DNA from: Talinum fruticosum
Lineage: Eukaryota; Streptophyta; Magnoliopsida; Caryophyllales; Talinaceae
Assembly (NCBI GenBank): GCA_021018815.1
Contig: JAITYX010000032.1
Location: forward strand, 2,108,001 to 2,172,000
Direction of reading: 5' to 3'
DNA length: 64,000 bases
Position 1 is the stretch's first letter; every line of letters begins with the position of its first letter. A program made the translations under genes and the position numbers. Below, one piece after another: positions 1-13,400 of this stretch. A model generated the notes under the pieces. That model was not told where the DNA came from, made no database searches, and saw nothing but the letters and a program-made list of their open reading frames with translations.

Positions 1-1489
1 TCACCTAACCAACAAAATTAGTCTCAAGCGCACAAGATGGAAAAGATAACTTCCCAAATATGAGTGTCTATATGCTGCAACTGCTAGAGCAACCTATCCT
101 TAAATATCTATTACAAGTACACAATGGAAATTTCCAAGGAAAACTTCCCTGCCATCTTTTATCATTAGTCGATTATCAGTTCCATTTGATCAAACTAGGG
201 AGGGTGATAATACAGGACGTCCACATGCAATTTACTCCAGATGATTCATTTAAAACAAACTATGGAGTCAACCCTAAATAACAAGAGGGTGGCTTCACCT
301 TCCAAAAAATAGGCAAAAAATTTTAAATTTCCCATATATTCTCATTTTCCACTTCTTTCTTATAGTAATTCCATTGAATTTCAGTTGTACATTTTTAGGA
401 AATAAATTCACTGGAAATAATCAAGTTAGGTCAAAAATATTGAACATTGCAGTTTAAGATAGCTCACCACTTACCTAAAAAGAGAATCAATCACATCCAA
501 CATGAAGCATTTATCACTTTCAGAGGCAAACATTAATATATCATTTATAAGAGGGGAAACGACGATCACGGTTCTCGTGACAAATAAAATGCCAACAAAG
601 AGAAGATACAAACCTATCAGAAGGGCCAGATGCAGAAATAATTGCAGAGCTTTTACTAGGACCAATATCAATCCTGGAACATTAAAAACCACACAGAATA
701 TATCAATCAAAACTGAGACAATAAGATGTAAATACAAAACTCTATATCACATCAAGAAAGGTAAATTAGTGAACTATGTCTTTTTTTCTTCACTTCTATG
801 GGCAAAAAAGGGGACATGAAATCCCTTATCAAAAAATTGAAAGTGTATAACTTGACTCTGATAACACCTCCTACACCTTGCCTTGTAGATAAGAGAGCAA
901 AAGGAGAAATGAAACAGTGAAATTGGCCTCGTATGGGAGTCTCAACATAGCAAGTCAAAAAACATTGCTAGGAAGAGAGGGTCATAAGGAGAGGGAGGCT
1001 TCCTATATCAACTAAGAGGTTGTGATTATGTATGTGGGTCCAGAGGATGGTAAAGAAGGGTAGCGATCACTGCTCCTCAACCCCTACCACCTAGGCATGC
1101 TCCCCAAAAAAACAGTATTGAATTTCCAAGTACACAAAACATTCACAGTTAGTGTATATTATTCTCTACCATAACAAGAAGCGAAAAGGAAATATTAAAA
1201 GTAAAAAAGCACGCACACACATCAACATTCAACAACGACGAGCAGCAGCAATGACGAGAACAATAAATTTAGACACCCATTGGCCAATCCATCATCCCTC
1301 TATGCATCATCTACGTTTGTCCTCTCCCTCATTACACTTGTTCAAAACAGGTTCCACAGCACAACAATTTGTGACTACAGTTGGGCTGGTGTAAATGTAG
1401 GATTTGCACTAGATAAGATGGTATAAAATATCAACTAGACCACTGCCGCGCTCAAAGTTCAATGAGAAAATAAATGCAAGTATACGTAC
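1..1489 (-). other. intron 4 of the PRL1-like gene, no recognised exon
   Basis: This stretch follows the donor after position 1490 and should be intron. I looked for the next PRL1 segments (the motif before the WD40 domain and the first WD repeats) in all frames and did not find them. One minus-strand open stretch at about 471-737 ends next to a GTAAG donor-like site, but its hydrophobic translation does not resemble PRL1. Confidence 0.5.
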
Positions 1490-2175
1490 GGTCTAGGCTG
1501 CGCAGATGGGGTAACAGCCAAAGCATTTTGAACTCCTCCTTTTTGTGCATCTCCTGGAGCTAATAGATAGCAAAAACAAGTCACATAGTAAAATAACCAA
1601 AAACCAAAATCAAAAATCAAAAACCAAACCCTAAGAAGAAAGGAAAGCACGAAATCATTTCAAGAAAAAATAAATAAACATACAAGAAAACCCATGACAT
1701 TAAAGAATAATACCGGGAAGACCAAGGGCATCAGGTGGAACAGAAGAGGGATTGCCTTGATCTTGCTTAGTGGGTTGAGGCTGCGCTGAGGCGGGTTTGA
1801 TCCCTCCGTACTCTACATTAATCTTCAAATTCAAACACTCAGACAACAACTAAAGCTACTCAAAATTCATCAACTACCCATTAATCAGAGACAAAATATT
1901 CAAACTTAAAAAGTTCCATCAACTCACCTTATGGCTCAACCGAATCTTCTTGCTGCATAAATCGACAAAAATGAAATTAGGGCAGGAACTAGGGTTTATA
2001 TCAGAGAAAGAGAGAGAAAGGACTTGAAAGAAAGAACAAACCTCTCGAGGTCGGGAGGAGGAAATTGACCATGAAGAGGAGCGAAGAGATCAAGGGCACG
2101 TTTGAGGGACTTGAAGCTGAGTTTCTTCAGCGACTGCGGCTCCACGGGCTCCATGGCCACCGCCGGACCCGGCAT
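1490..2175 (-). CDS. PRL1: PRL1-like WD40 splicing/ubiquitin-ligase regulator, first four coding exons (3' part outside window)
   Basis: PRL1 (pleiotropic regulatory locus 1) is a nuclear WD40 protein of the MOS4-associated/NineTeen spliceosome complex and a substrate receptor for CUL4-DDB1 ligases. Four exons on the minus strand join in phase: 2042-2175, 1928-1952, 1714-1822 and 1490-1559, all with GT..AG borders. The start codon is 2173-2175. The N-terminus reads MPGPAVAMEPVEPQSLKKLS, followed by a segment with FKSLKRALDLFAPLHGQFPP, then KKIRLSHKINVEYGGIKP. This is the PRL1-family N-terminal signature. Exon 4 is low-complexity linker (GGVQNALAVTPSAQP). The WD40 repeats would follow, but I found no further exon in 1-1489, so intron 4 exceeds 1.4 kb and the rest lies off the left edge. 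The recognised part has no frameshift. PRL1 versus a close paralogue (PRL2) cannot be separated here. Confidence 0.88.
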
Positions 2176-2882
2176 ATGTCTTCGTCTTCAGGTGATCTTA
2201 CCGGCTTCTCGAAGAGAGAATGAGAGAGGTAAAGAGAGAGAAAGGGAAGAAAAGAGGAAGACGTTTGGCCGGGCAGAGGCGCGCCGTAGGCGGTAGCAGC
2301 AGAGACTGAGAGGCCGCTTGAAGGAGAAGAGAGGAGGGCAAATTTTATTATGAACCTGAGTCCATCTTCTAATATGGACCCATCCAGGTGTTCCGCGTCA
2401 CATTCGAGATTTACGGTGATGATTTCTCATAAAACATACAATATTCATCAGAAGGAAAAAGGTTAGTTATTTACCACTAAATATTTATTAATCTATCTAG
2501 AGTTGAAAATTTATGACTTAAAATTTAAAATAAGTCTAACTTAAAAGGACTAGTATGATAAAATTAAAATTTTTATCATTTAGAAATAAAAAATTTCTCC
2601 AAAAACACGTATATTTGATAAAAGCATTTGTCATATTGATCTAAAAAAGTTTACAAGTTAAAATTTAAATATATCGTACATGTGTCTATATAGTGATAGG
2701 TACACTAGTTAGAAAAGGTTCGTCGTATAAAAAAAGGTAAATTACCTACGGTTAAATATTCATCACAATAGATTAAATGTCAATCACTTAAACCTAAAAA
2801 TTAACAACTCAAAATATAAAATGTTTCAAATTGTTTACAATCCAATCATTGGTCCGCACAATTAAACAGAGTGTAATTAAAT
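2176..2882. other. 5' leader and promoter region of the PRL1-like gene
   Basis: The first 150 bases upstream of the PRL1 start are GA-rich on the plus strand (CT-rich in the gene's sense), as in many plant 5' leaders. The rest is AT-rich with no coding potential seen. It ends at the target duplication of the solo LTR. Confidence 0.4.
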
Positions 2883-5635
2883 TGTGAGACCCGAATTTTG
2901 AGTAGGTTAATTCTATAGTTAAAATTAAGCTTAGTATTTTTACGTAATTTATTTTATGTGCTTGTTATGTGTTTGTGTGTTTATTTAGCCTATTAGTAAG
3001 GTAATTGCACGCTCGTCGCTATTAGAGATAGAATCCCGAGCGAGACTTTTGTCAAAAAAAAAAAAAAAAAAAAGGGAAGCTTAATTGTGGGGGATTAGTG
3101 TACTGGTGCAGCGAGTGCTGGCTGCACCTGATGTAGCCACCGAAAAGAGAAAGAAAAGAGGAGAGGAAAAGGAAAGAAGGGGAGGGGGACCGAGCGGGAA
3201 TCGGGAACCGAGAGGGAGAGGGAGAGGCCGAGCGGGAGAGCTAGAGCGAGACCGAGAGGGCGAGCGAGAGCAAAGGCGAGGGAGGGAGGCCGGGGACCGG
3301 CGAGCGGCAGTGGAGCAGCCGGCGAGTGCGAGGAAACGGCCGAGCGTGAAAGAGGGCGAAACCGAGGCCAAGAAAGAGGAAGCGAACGCGAAGGCCGAGG
3401 GAGGCAGCCGGTGAGCGCGGGACCGCGACCGGCGCCGGTGCCGGCGCAAACGAGGGCGGCGGAGCCCGAGGCTAGCGGCAGGAAAAGGAACGAAAGAAGG
3501 AAGGGAAATCGGGAACTCGAATCTCATACCCGCAATCCCCGAATCGAGGTGGGTAGCCTTACACTCTAAACTATTAGTAATTTCAAAATACAAGCGAGTT
3601 TGTTGTGATTATTGAATGATATGTGATAGAATGAGGCTAGGAAAACTGCTAGAACCGAGGCGGAGTTATGAGTAAATCGAATGGAATTGTGGACTCGAAT
3701 TAGAAGCTGGACAGAGCTTAGTAGCTAGTTAGAGGCTGAGATGAGATGCTTGAAAACATTAGGTTGTGTAGGCATAAAGAATATGGTGATGATTTCTAAC
3801 GGCACTTAGGGACAAGAAGTGATAAATTGGGAATAAATTGTGAATCGACGTTTCAACTAAACCATGGAGACTTTCAAAGTTTTTGCACTTGGAAGATAAC
3901 GATGCGTATTGGGAAATAGTGATTTGAGTATAAAGGAGGGACATGACTTCATCCCGATTGATGCGTAATTGAGGTAGAGAAATAGCGAGTTGGGAATTCT
4001 AAGATTAAAATGAGTGTAGAACATATCTCGGTCCTTGGGATGAAACCAAGTGTGAGTTAAGCACAGCGAAAGGGACTTAAGCGATTAAGTGAGAACAAGA
4101 GTCGTGTAGCTAAATATGGGCAAAAGAAGTTGAGTTATGAAGTAGAAGCGTAAAATAAGTAAGTGAGGCAAAAGGCAATGAATTGCGACGAACTTGAAAC
4201 ATAACTTGAGGGATATGTACTTGTGGTTACTGTGGCGAGAAAATGGGAAATAATCGTATTAAACCGATGAATTGAGAAAGGCACAGTTAGGAAAAGAGTT
4301 GGGAATGACTGCTTGCATTGAATGGTGACTGTTCGTGTTATGTGTTAGCTTTATGTGATGCTCATAAGTAGTTTCGAAAGAGGTTTTGTGTTTTACGAGA
4401 AATGACCCTTGAATGTGATTTCTGTGAAATGTCTTTCAAACGTGATTCTATCCTAAAGAAGCAAAACGTGTTTGAGAAAGTAAACCAGATTTGAAAAAGT
4501 GAATTTATAAGGGTGACACGCGGTGTCACGCCTTCCTTGATGTGAAATCAATTTGAGAAAGTCTGTAAGTGAATGTGAGGAATGTGAATATGTGCAAATT
4601 GTTTTGAATCGACTGCTACGGATCGTTTAGCATACCGAAGTGTTCGAACCGGGAACGCCCAGCTAGAAACTTTGAGGGAAGGGTTCTAATAGGGGTCCTG
4701 GAGAGACAGGATGCCCGCCTCGAGACTTCCTGAAGAATGGTCCCGGAGCCTTTGTCGGGGTCGCGCCCGAATTAAAGAAGTGCTAGTTCGAGTCCTCTAA
4801 AGGCCTAGAATGTTGATTCAACCCCAAAAGAATTGTTCCTGTATGTGAAATTGTGCTTTTAAGTGTTTAAAAGAGTTCGATCTTTCCTCTGCAAGAGATT
4901 TCATTGAAAGTATATAGATTTGTATTACATTATTATGTTTTCGCCAATTTAATTATTACGTGTATTATGTATAAAGAATTTCCTTTTAAGGGTGTATGAC
5001 TCCGGTGAGCCCGTGGTTTATTGCTCACCCCGCAAATTGCCCCGCTCCCTCCCGATTGCTGGTACCCCCGAGGTGAATGGCCGGATGCTTGTCTTTGGTG
5101 GCGATTATGGTTGCAGTCAAGTCTATGTGTTTCATGTTTAGCATATTGTATCTATTCGGCTACTTATGTAAATAGACGAGTAATGTTTAGTAAGTTAGAT
5201 GTATGTATGGAGACCGAACTAGTAGCTCGACAAGGCGGAGATTTCTTTCTCTGGCAATTTTGATCTTAAGTGGTTGTAAATCTGGTTTTTGCTGAATTCA
5301 TGACTTGGGTTGTAAACTAGCTCGCAATGTAAGCTTTATGATTGTGAATATACTCCGGCGTGTGGCCGTTGAGTCGTGTACTCCGAGCGTGTGGCTCGTT
5401 GAGTTTTATTGTGAATTTTATGCGGGTTTTAAGGCTTTTAGCCTATGGGTTGGGCCAGTAGTTCAAACGGAACTCTGCCGAAATTTTTAGGGAACTTGTA
5501 ACCTTTGGGGAGAATTTCAATTCGTGCCCTTAAGTTGAATTAAGATAGCTAAGTCGACATCGGAGCGAGCCTTGGGAGTTCCTTTGAGGAACTACGGCGG
5601 TGTAATACTCCTAGGGTGGGTTTTGGGGTGTTACA
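2883..5635. mobile_element. solo LTR of a Ty3/gypsy-like retrotransposon (2.75 kb) with 5-bp target duplication
   Basis: The segment begins TGTGAGACCC and ends GGGTGTTACA, the short inverted TG..CA ends of an LTR. It is flanked by an exact 5-bp duplication, TAAAT, at 2878-2882 and 5636-5640. No gag, protease, reverse transcriptase or integrase is present, and no second LTR or primer-binding site is seen, so this is a solo LTR left by unequal recombination between two LTRs. It holds a 20-base A run at 3054-3073, a GA-rich low-complexity block at about 3140-3420, and a GC-richer second half. The TGTAACACCCC-type end on the reverse strand resembles the second LTR at 53931, so the two may be distant relatives in opposite orientation. 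Gypsy rather than copia is inferred from the length and terminal style. Confidence 0.85.
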
Positions 5636-5640
5636 TAAAT

Positions 5641-7348
5641 GAAACAAAAATATTAATCTTTCTATCTCAAAAAAACCATCGAATTTAGGAAAAATATAAA
5701 AATAATGCAAAGGGCATTTTTATTATTTTTCGTAAAGTGTAAGAAAAAGCAAATAAACAACCCTTTTAATAAGAAATTTGTTTAAATTGATCCTATTTCA
5801 TAATGTGATTAAAGACTGATACATTGACGACTCTTTCATCATAAATCGCAGCTCCCTGTTCTATTGCATATTGTGGAGTAAAGGGGGTAACGACTATATT
5901 CAGTTAGCACCAACTCATCAACCGATGAGCCTGTTGGTGTGCGTGCACACACCTTTACTTCTCTCTTTCACTCCTCCCTCTTCCCTTTCTCTACTAATGC
6001 AAGGGAAACAATAGGCTAGTGCTAATAGGTCATTATCGGAATTATCCAACACCTTTATTTTTCGTTTTTTCATTTTAAAATTGTAAAACTAATAGTTAAT
6101 TGATCCTACATATTTTTTATTTCTTAAGTTGAAGTTTTTTCAATTTTATTTTACTAACTTAAAACCTCGTGAAATTATTGAATTTATTAACATTTAAGGC
6201 TACAAAAAGTGTTAAAGAAACAAAGAGGCAAACTCATTCTTTGTAATTTCATTTTTCAAAAGAAAAACAATTATTTTTTAAGAAAAATGCGGTTACCTAT
6301 TTGAGTTAGGTGATGAATCAAACGAAGAAATCAGATAGAATCGTTCGTCATTGATCTCTTAACCGGTCCATTTAATTTTAACTTCACTTTTTTGAACCCC
6401 AAAAAATCTGATTAACCAATTCAATTTCAACATATTCAAATCCAACATTGGACACCCCTTCATGTGTATGTAACTGAAGTTCTTCCAAAAAACAGAAATC
6501 TCAGCCGTGGCCAAAAGACAAAGGTCAGGACAATTGGACATTTATAAAAGCCCAATGTGACGGCCCACGTAATGAAATTCTGCAACCTCCATCAGCATGT
6601 AACAGAACGCGGGACTCTCTCTCTGTGACTCATACTCGTATAAATATACAAATTTCGAAAATACTTTCGACATTGTATACTCTAAGAAGATTTTGTCGTT
6701 TGTCCAACTATTTCATAACATATAACAAAAAATAGGTACGCTTAAAACTTATAAGATATTCTGGTATAAATAATGGCGATGGGACATCAAGATGTGGAGC
6801 CACGTGCTAAATCGGACAGAGAGAGATCTCTGCCGCTACAAAATTCAAAATCATACTCTCAAAACAAGACAAAATACTCAAAAAGTCTGGAGAGAGACAT
6901 TTCTTTAAAAAAAAACTAAAATAAAAATTCTAAGAGAGAGAAAACTGAAGAGAAGGGAGCGAGTAACGACCATGAACAACCAATACGACGACTTTAGAAG
7001 TTTGTTCACACTCGCACGCCAAAATTCGAAAATTCAACTGAAATTATATTCATCGAAATTGCGAGATCCAGAATCTAAACCCAGATTCTACGCCCCACTG
7101 GCAAAAGTGTAAATGATCATCTGCTTCATTCATTGATGTTCATCTTCATTTATGCGATCGAGCTCATAATAATTCTATGATATGATAATACAAGTACAAC
7201 AAATTAATCAAACAACTTCCGATCCTGACTCCAGCTACCACCGATTCACTCACTATGCACAGATCAAAATCAAAAATTCAAATCAAACGCGTAATCTCAC
7301 CAGATCTGACTGAAAACGGAGGAGGAATTGATAATTGATTATTCTTAC
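5641..7348. other. intergenic, no gene recognised
   Basis: AT-rich spacer between the solo LTR and the stop of the small membrane protein gene. The part nearest 7348 (about 6950-7348) is probably the 3' untranslated region of that gene. Open frames here, such as 6359-6541, have no recognisable domain. Confidence 0.4.
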
Positions 7349-7704
7349 TTAGTCGCCGGAGTCGTCGTCGCCGCCGAAGAGAGATACGCGGTAGTAGACG
7401 AGGAAAAGGACGAGGAGGAGGACGAGTGCGATGCCGACGGGGAGCCGCTGGCTCGGTGGATGGAGTCAGGTTCGCCGACGGAGAAAAGAGAGGAGACGAA
7501 GGAACCGCGGTCGGAGGAGAGGAACTGGATGGTGAGGAGGAGGAAGATTGGGAGGAGGAGAAGGCCTACGGGGCTGAGCAGCTCGGCAATGGCCTCCGTG
7601 ATCGCTTCGCCGTCGCCGATAAGCACCGGCGCCGACACCACCAGCACCACCACCACTGCCAAGAGGATGCCGTGAGGCGGGCCTCGCGCTGCGTCTTCTA
7701 TCAT
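7349..7704 (-). CDS. small plant-specific membrane protein, about 118 aa, one-base frameshift near the C-terminus
   Basis: A single-exon gene starting at 7702-7704 (MIEDAARGPP). The protein has a first membrane segment (GILLAVVVVLVVSAPVLIG), then a block containing ITEAIAELLSPVGLLLLPIF, a second hydrophobic stretch to IQFLSSDRGSFVSSLFSVGE, and PDSIHRASGSP. I recognise this as an uncharacterised plant transmembrane protein family. After GSP the open frame turns into a serine/threonine-rich tail. The next frame reads VGIALVLLLVLFLVYYRVSL followed by FGGDDDSGD and a stop at 7349-7351, which gives the expected third membrane segment and acidic tail. The span is 356 bases; one base added at the G run 7439-7442 makes 119 codons including the stop. 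The frameshift is probably a homopolymer deletion in the assembly. Function unknown. Confidence 0.72.
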
Positions 7705-9249
7705 CTTGGTTAGTTTTGGGGGTGACTGACTGTGGAGGAAGTACGCAGTATTAGTAGGAAGTGGGGAGGGGGGTCCGAAAGTGATCGGAAGTTTACGTTT
7801 GGTTTTACACAGGGCGTGGAGGAAAGCGGAAGGGTTTTGGGAAGGCTGACTGTTGATTAAATGACAAATTACACGGGGAAGGGGAATTGAAAGCAATGGA
7901 CTGCGTTTTAAAAAGGTTGACGATGAGTGCTTGCTTGGGGTGTTTTGTATGTTAGGAAGAGTGGTTGGGATATCAGTCTGTAATGGACAATCAATGACAA
8001 AAGCAGGGCAGGTGATGTATTTTCCCCTGCTTTTAGTAAGGTGACGTATTTGCCCCTGTTTTTAGTAATCGTGATAATAAATTTTAAATAATTAGTAGTT
8101 TGCAGTTATATCAAGCAATAGATTAAATTTAAATAATTAGTATTTTGTAGTTATATCAAGCAATAGATTAAATTTAAGTGCACTTCATCTCCACCAATAA
8201 TTACGAAATTATGGTATAATAATTTTATTATACACAAATGTGGTAAAAACTTATAAGAAATTCTAATTAAATAATTGAAGTCTATATCTGACCGAACACC
8301 TCCCGTACAACTAGAAAATATTTATTGAGTTGACTAAATTATGTTATTATCTTCAAAAATATAAAAGAAGGAAAAGTGAATAAAATAAATCATGCAAAAA
8401 AATGAAGTGAGCTGCAATGAAAAAAATTTTAAAAATAAAAAGATTATATATATATATATATATATATAATTGTTTCGTTTTATAGAATAATTGTTATTGG
8501 AAACAAAAGGCAAAATCAATGGGCCTTTAATGAGTAAAAAATGAAAAGTAAATGTTTTTTTGGTTGGATCACTAATCACTAAAAAGAGTGAAAAACCTTG
8601 AAATTTGAAAGAGTACAAAACCTTGGATAAGGAGACTTGAATCGATACCAAAGCACAGTGGATTTAAATTTGAATTTTGGACCTTACTTAATCGAACTTT
8701 CTCCTCCGAAGTTGATTGCAAGTTTATTGAACACAATATTAACTTACCTAAAATGAACTTGCATAAAAAAATTACCGAATTAGAAATCAATCTAATTAAC
8801 CCGAACATATCCAATCTGAAACTAGTCCAACTCAAAACCAAATCAAAAGACCAATCTCCGACTCAAAACCAAATCAAAAGTCCAATTTGTCATGTGTAGC
8901 ATACTAACAAGAGGCTTGAATATGACTTGATCCAAAACTAATTGTAGGTTTTAGCAGAATAATTGCCGATCTATCAGTAAGCGCAAACGTATTTAATCTC
9001 CCTTTCTCTATTTATGGAAGTCAATCTAAGCCCTAACCTTTATATATTGGCTTCGCCGTCGGGATTTTGTTTGAGAACACATTCTGAATTCTTGCAGTCT
9101 GTCATTTTATTGAAACCTCGTAACACCTACAGCAGATCAAACAAGACAGACCTCTAATACTCCTGCTATAAAGCAAGGTGATACATCGTGTTATACACAT
9201 ACTGTACATGCAAATTGTATCCTTGAATGACATTAGAATTGGCTAATAC
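7705..9249. other. intergenic, with a (TA)n microsatellite
   Basis: Promoter side of the small membrane protein gene (near 7705) and the 3' flank of CAP-D3 (near 9249). A (TA)n tract of about 24 bases lies at 8445-8468. A direct duplication of about 45 bases ending in the motif caagcaatagattaaattta occurs at about 8090-8180. Open frames at 8334-8841 are AT-rich shadows. Confidence 0.45.
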
Positions 9250-10423
9250 CTAACTTTCTTCATCAGAATCAAAAGTTTGCCGCCTCCGAAGAGATTCAAT
9301 TACATCTGCAGACTTATCTCCTTTATAAGTACCTCCTCTCTCTGTCGATTTCAGTCTGGGCATCTTAAGAGAACTCAATGGCGGTGTTAATGTTGCTCGG
9401 TTAACTTCCTTAAGTACTGATCTAGCAACAGCTGCTGCAGCCACATCCGCCATAGCTGAAGCCACCTTAGAATTGCTGTGATATTCCTTCGAAAGCTTAC
9501 TGTTCTTATGTGAGACATTATGTTCATTAGGACTGTGATAATTGTCTGATCTTTCCATAGTTGCCATGGCTTCTGCGGCTGTTGATTTGGCCTTGGAGGT
9601 CTCATATTTTTGCATGTCGTAGATGAGCTCTTTCTGAAGCTGCTTATCTGCAACCAGTATGTCATCGATTTCATTCTTGTAGTCCTTGAGAAGCACACGA
9701 AGGCACTCCATGAGGGAGCCGATGAGAGGGCTGTTCTTGCTCTCTAGAAGGCGCTTCAACTCTATGAATATGGGGATGACGTTCTGTATTAGACCCTTCT
9801 TCACCGCTTGAGTTATTGCTCGTCCCCTGGCAGTGGGATTGGATCCTGCTGCACTGCCATCTCCACCTTCTTCGTCCATCTCAGCAGAGTCCGATGATGT
9901 TGCTCGGTTTGATGGAAGCCTCATTTCTTTACAGGTGAGTATCCGGAACGCATCCTGATTTTCACAATTTTTTGGGTTCAAGAGAGAAGGCAGAAAAGCC
10001 CAAAAGAAAAACAAAAGGGAAAAAAAGATTTATGGCTGATGTTCAATCTCAGAGCTCATTTCAGATGGCCCTTACCGTATTTTGAGGGTATCAAATATTC
10101 TGAATATAACTAATAAATAGTCATGCTGTTCCTAATGATGATTTGAATTGGAGAATACGAGACATCACTACAAATACGAGGACCAAGGTAATAGATTTGA
10201 TCTCGTGATGCCAAATTATTTTAGATTCCAGATCTTCCTCATGTTTGTATTTTGTGTCATGGGACAGCAATGCAAATGCTTGATCATGAGAGACCGTTAA
10301 ATTTATTTCCCCCTACTTGATATGAGGTTGTTTGAGAGTTTACCAATATGCATTATCCAGGGACAGTGGCCGGCATCTGGACATCCCAACGAGGAAATAT
10401 ATTTCCACATGAAACTTGCTCGT

Positions 10424-10460
<37 letters not shown>

Positions 10461-13400
10461 CAGCTACCTGCAACACAGACTGCCCAGCAGTATCATCTAA
10501 ACTGAGGATCCCATCAGACGCAGCAGCAAGGATTTCAGCACAAACTTTTGCAAAAGTGGCCAAAAGATGCTCTGGAGCCATTTGCTTAAGCAAACACACA
10601 TATATATGCATCCTTCTGGACCTTGACCTCTCGTCATTACCTCTGATGACATATACTGTGAGAATGGGTATGGCAATAAAGAGACCCACATACTGAAACT
10701 GGAATTTTAATTACCTTATCGAGAAGAGTCTATTCTCCAGCTTGGTATTTTGTGACTTCTTGTTTCCCATATGAGCATGACAGTCATTTAGAACAAATAC
10801 AGCTTCCACGAAACTGTTGTAAGCTAGAAGAGGAGCCTTGGCTGAGAGATTACATAAGACAACTGTCAGGTCTCTCAACTGACGCTGCAGTGAGGTGAGC
10901 AGGAAAGGAGTTACCTTTCAATATATTCCCAAACAGAAAATCAGCAAGCTGTCTGATCTTTTCTGATTCATCAACAAGGGACAGGAGGAAACGAAGAAAA
11001 AGCACCCCTCTCCATTTGACGTAGTCAGTCTGCACAAAAAAGTGAGATCCATTGCACGTTAATTTTGATTTTGTGGCTGTGTGTGTGTGTGTTTAGCAGG
11101 TTTGACACTTGGCATGTTCATATCCGACACCCATAACTGAGTTCAAAGTAACATAGCAAATGGAAATAAGGATTAATTGATACTGCTTATAATAGTTGTT
11201 GGTTGAAAGAAGTCTTCCAACCAAATAAAAAACTAGTAGGTTTTGACAACTTGAAACTTTATTATGGGATAAACAAATTGATGTTTTTGACAGGACATAT
11301 GGGACAGAGGGAGTAAACAATAACATCAAGACAAATGCCAAACCTGCAGTAATCTAGAGAGTAAGATGAATGTTTGCCTTCTAACAAGTTCGCTGGAGTC
11401 ATGCAGACACTTCGAGATTTTTGCCATGTAGCTGTTAATTTCAACAAAGATTAGGTGAAACTAAAAAAAAAAGTCATGTACAACACACAAAAATGATCTA
11501 CTTATCTGTATAAGGTTTTTACACACTTACCAATCGACCAAGGCAGTATAACGGACACAAAAATCAGCAAGCATGACAATAATATTGTTCCGTAGTGCCG
11601 CACAATCACTCTTCTCAAGCTCCTACAGCAACAAGTGTAGAGTGAGATAATGAAAGTCCAAACTCCATCAAAGGGTTTAAGTAGTCCATTTGGTGATGAA
11701 CCTCAGGCATACGATAATTCCACTTAGTACTTGATAGGACTAGCATATACTAATGTCACGAAGGAAAAAAGGCACATTTCAAATATTTTTGTCTTTTAGG
11801 TATTAGTCAAACCAACCCAACAGTAGCCTAAGTGTAGGAGGTTAGGCTTTGGGGAAGGGGGAAATCATTCAATGAAGAGGGTGTGTTACATAAGAATCCA
11901 TCCTTCAACCTCAAGTTTGGAGGGAGGGATGCTCCCTGTGGTCCTCATCTTCACTTTAATCGTGATCTCATCTCATATTGAATATTAGTTTCTCTATCCT
12001 GATTTTCTTATTATATATCATTCTACAGAAAGGCAATTGAATGCTTATTCATGACCAGACTTGTAGTCTTACCAAGTTGATTTTTTTTTTTTTGGGGGGC
12101 GGGCGCTACCTGATAAAAAGTGAGATGACAGATAAGCACAATAAATTGATCTAACTGGAAGACAGATTTACACATTCTAAAAATTGACATAGGTACCTAA
12201 ACCGATATGCCTTCATAAACATAGGTCTAATAGTGAACAAACCTGTACAAACAAGGGGATATATCTCTTTGCAAGGCTCCCATCAGCAAGGCAGATCTTC
12301 CCCATTGTAACCCATGCCTGAATATACAAAAAGGAGCTTTCTGCTTTATAGAAATTGCAGAGCCCGGTAATTTCTCTGACCTTGTGTCTTGAGTTCCTGA
12401 AGTGATCATGCCATGCAAAACAGGAATAATAGCCTTCAAATCCGTGGATGGACAAACAATGACCAAGGAACCTATGGTGTAAACTGCAGTAGTAGCTTGT
12501 GATAGCAACCTTGATGAGTCAGACGCTTTCTTGCCCTTTTTACCACTGGTCCTTGGAGGTGTGAAAAGGTTATTCTCATTATTTGCCTCCTGTTCTTCTG
12601 ATAGGTACATATCTAGAATATGAGAAGCTTTACAAACTAGTTGATCAACCCAGTCCGTAATAAGGGCATCTGCCTCCTGAGGATTCTTAGCTTTACGTCT
12701 ACACAATGTTTTGAGAGCCTTGACATGAGCATTAACCTACCATCACACTCACATATTAGTTATAAGTATTGCATAGCTAAATTGGTAAAGCTGACCAGCA
12801 GACTGGAAAAGTTGGACAACTGAGTTGAGTAGTTCCAAGGTCGATGATTGATCGACCTTAAATTAACCCAACTATCCAAACCAAAACTAGTTATTTCGTG
12901 ACATGATTCCCACTTCCACCTTCTGTTTGCTTTCAGAAGAATTATCCATCCCTGTTATAATTAAGTGGTTTCCTTCTCTTAGTCTGGGGTCCCCGTGCTT
13001 GGTTGGCATGGTTTTGTAAGCAATCTTTTGGGTAGCATCTTAAGATTTAATGCAATAAAACTAATGAGCTACTCTAAGGGACAACACTCAAGCAATCATG
13101 CACTGGACACGAGAAACATTCTAGCCATTTCCTCAACAAGTGAAATGACAGAAAACCAGCAGCAGAAAGAAACCCTAGTGATACAAGTTAAAAAATCATG
13201 ATGTATATATACCTGATGCAATTTTTGAACAATTTTGTGTGAAAACCACCAACAAATGGTAAACCTAAAAACTTATCATATGTTATGTTAGCTTCTAATT
13301 GTATCAAAATTTCAAGGATGAGATAGATGGAACTAATCAAGGGAGCAAACAGTCTCACTTCCACGCTTAATATGTTTTGATTAGACACTTAGCAGTTTAG

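Noticed and set aside
3085..3414. Arg/Glu/Gly-rich open frame of 109 codons
   Set aside because: It is a GA-rich low-complexity block inside the solo LTR, with no domain and a comparable frame on the opposite strand.
7328..7713. Two plus-strand open frames rich in Glu, Arg and His
   Set aside because: They are antisense shadows of the small membrane protein gene, whose hydrophobic segments and family sequence are on the minus strand.
12305..12385. A short intron as explanation for the frame change in CAP-D3 exon 3
   Set aside because: GT- and AG-like dinucleotides exist, but the implied intron would be about 50 bases or less and would remove conserved residues. A single missing base fixes both frame and phase.
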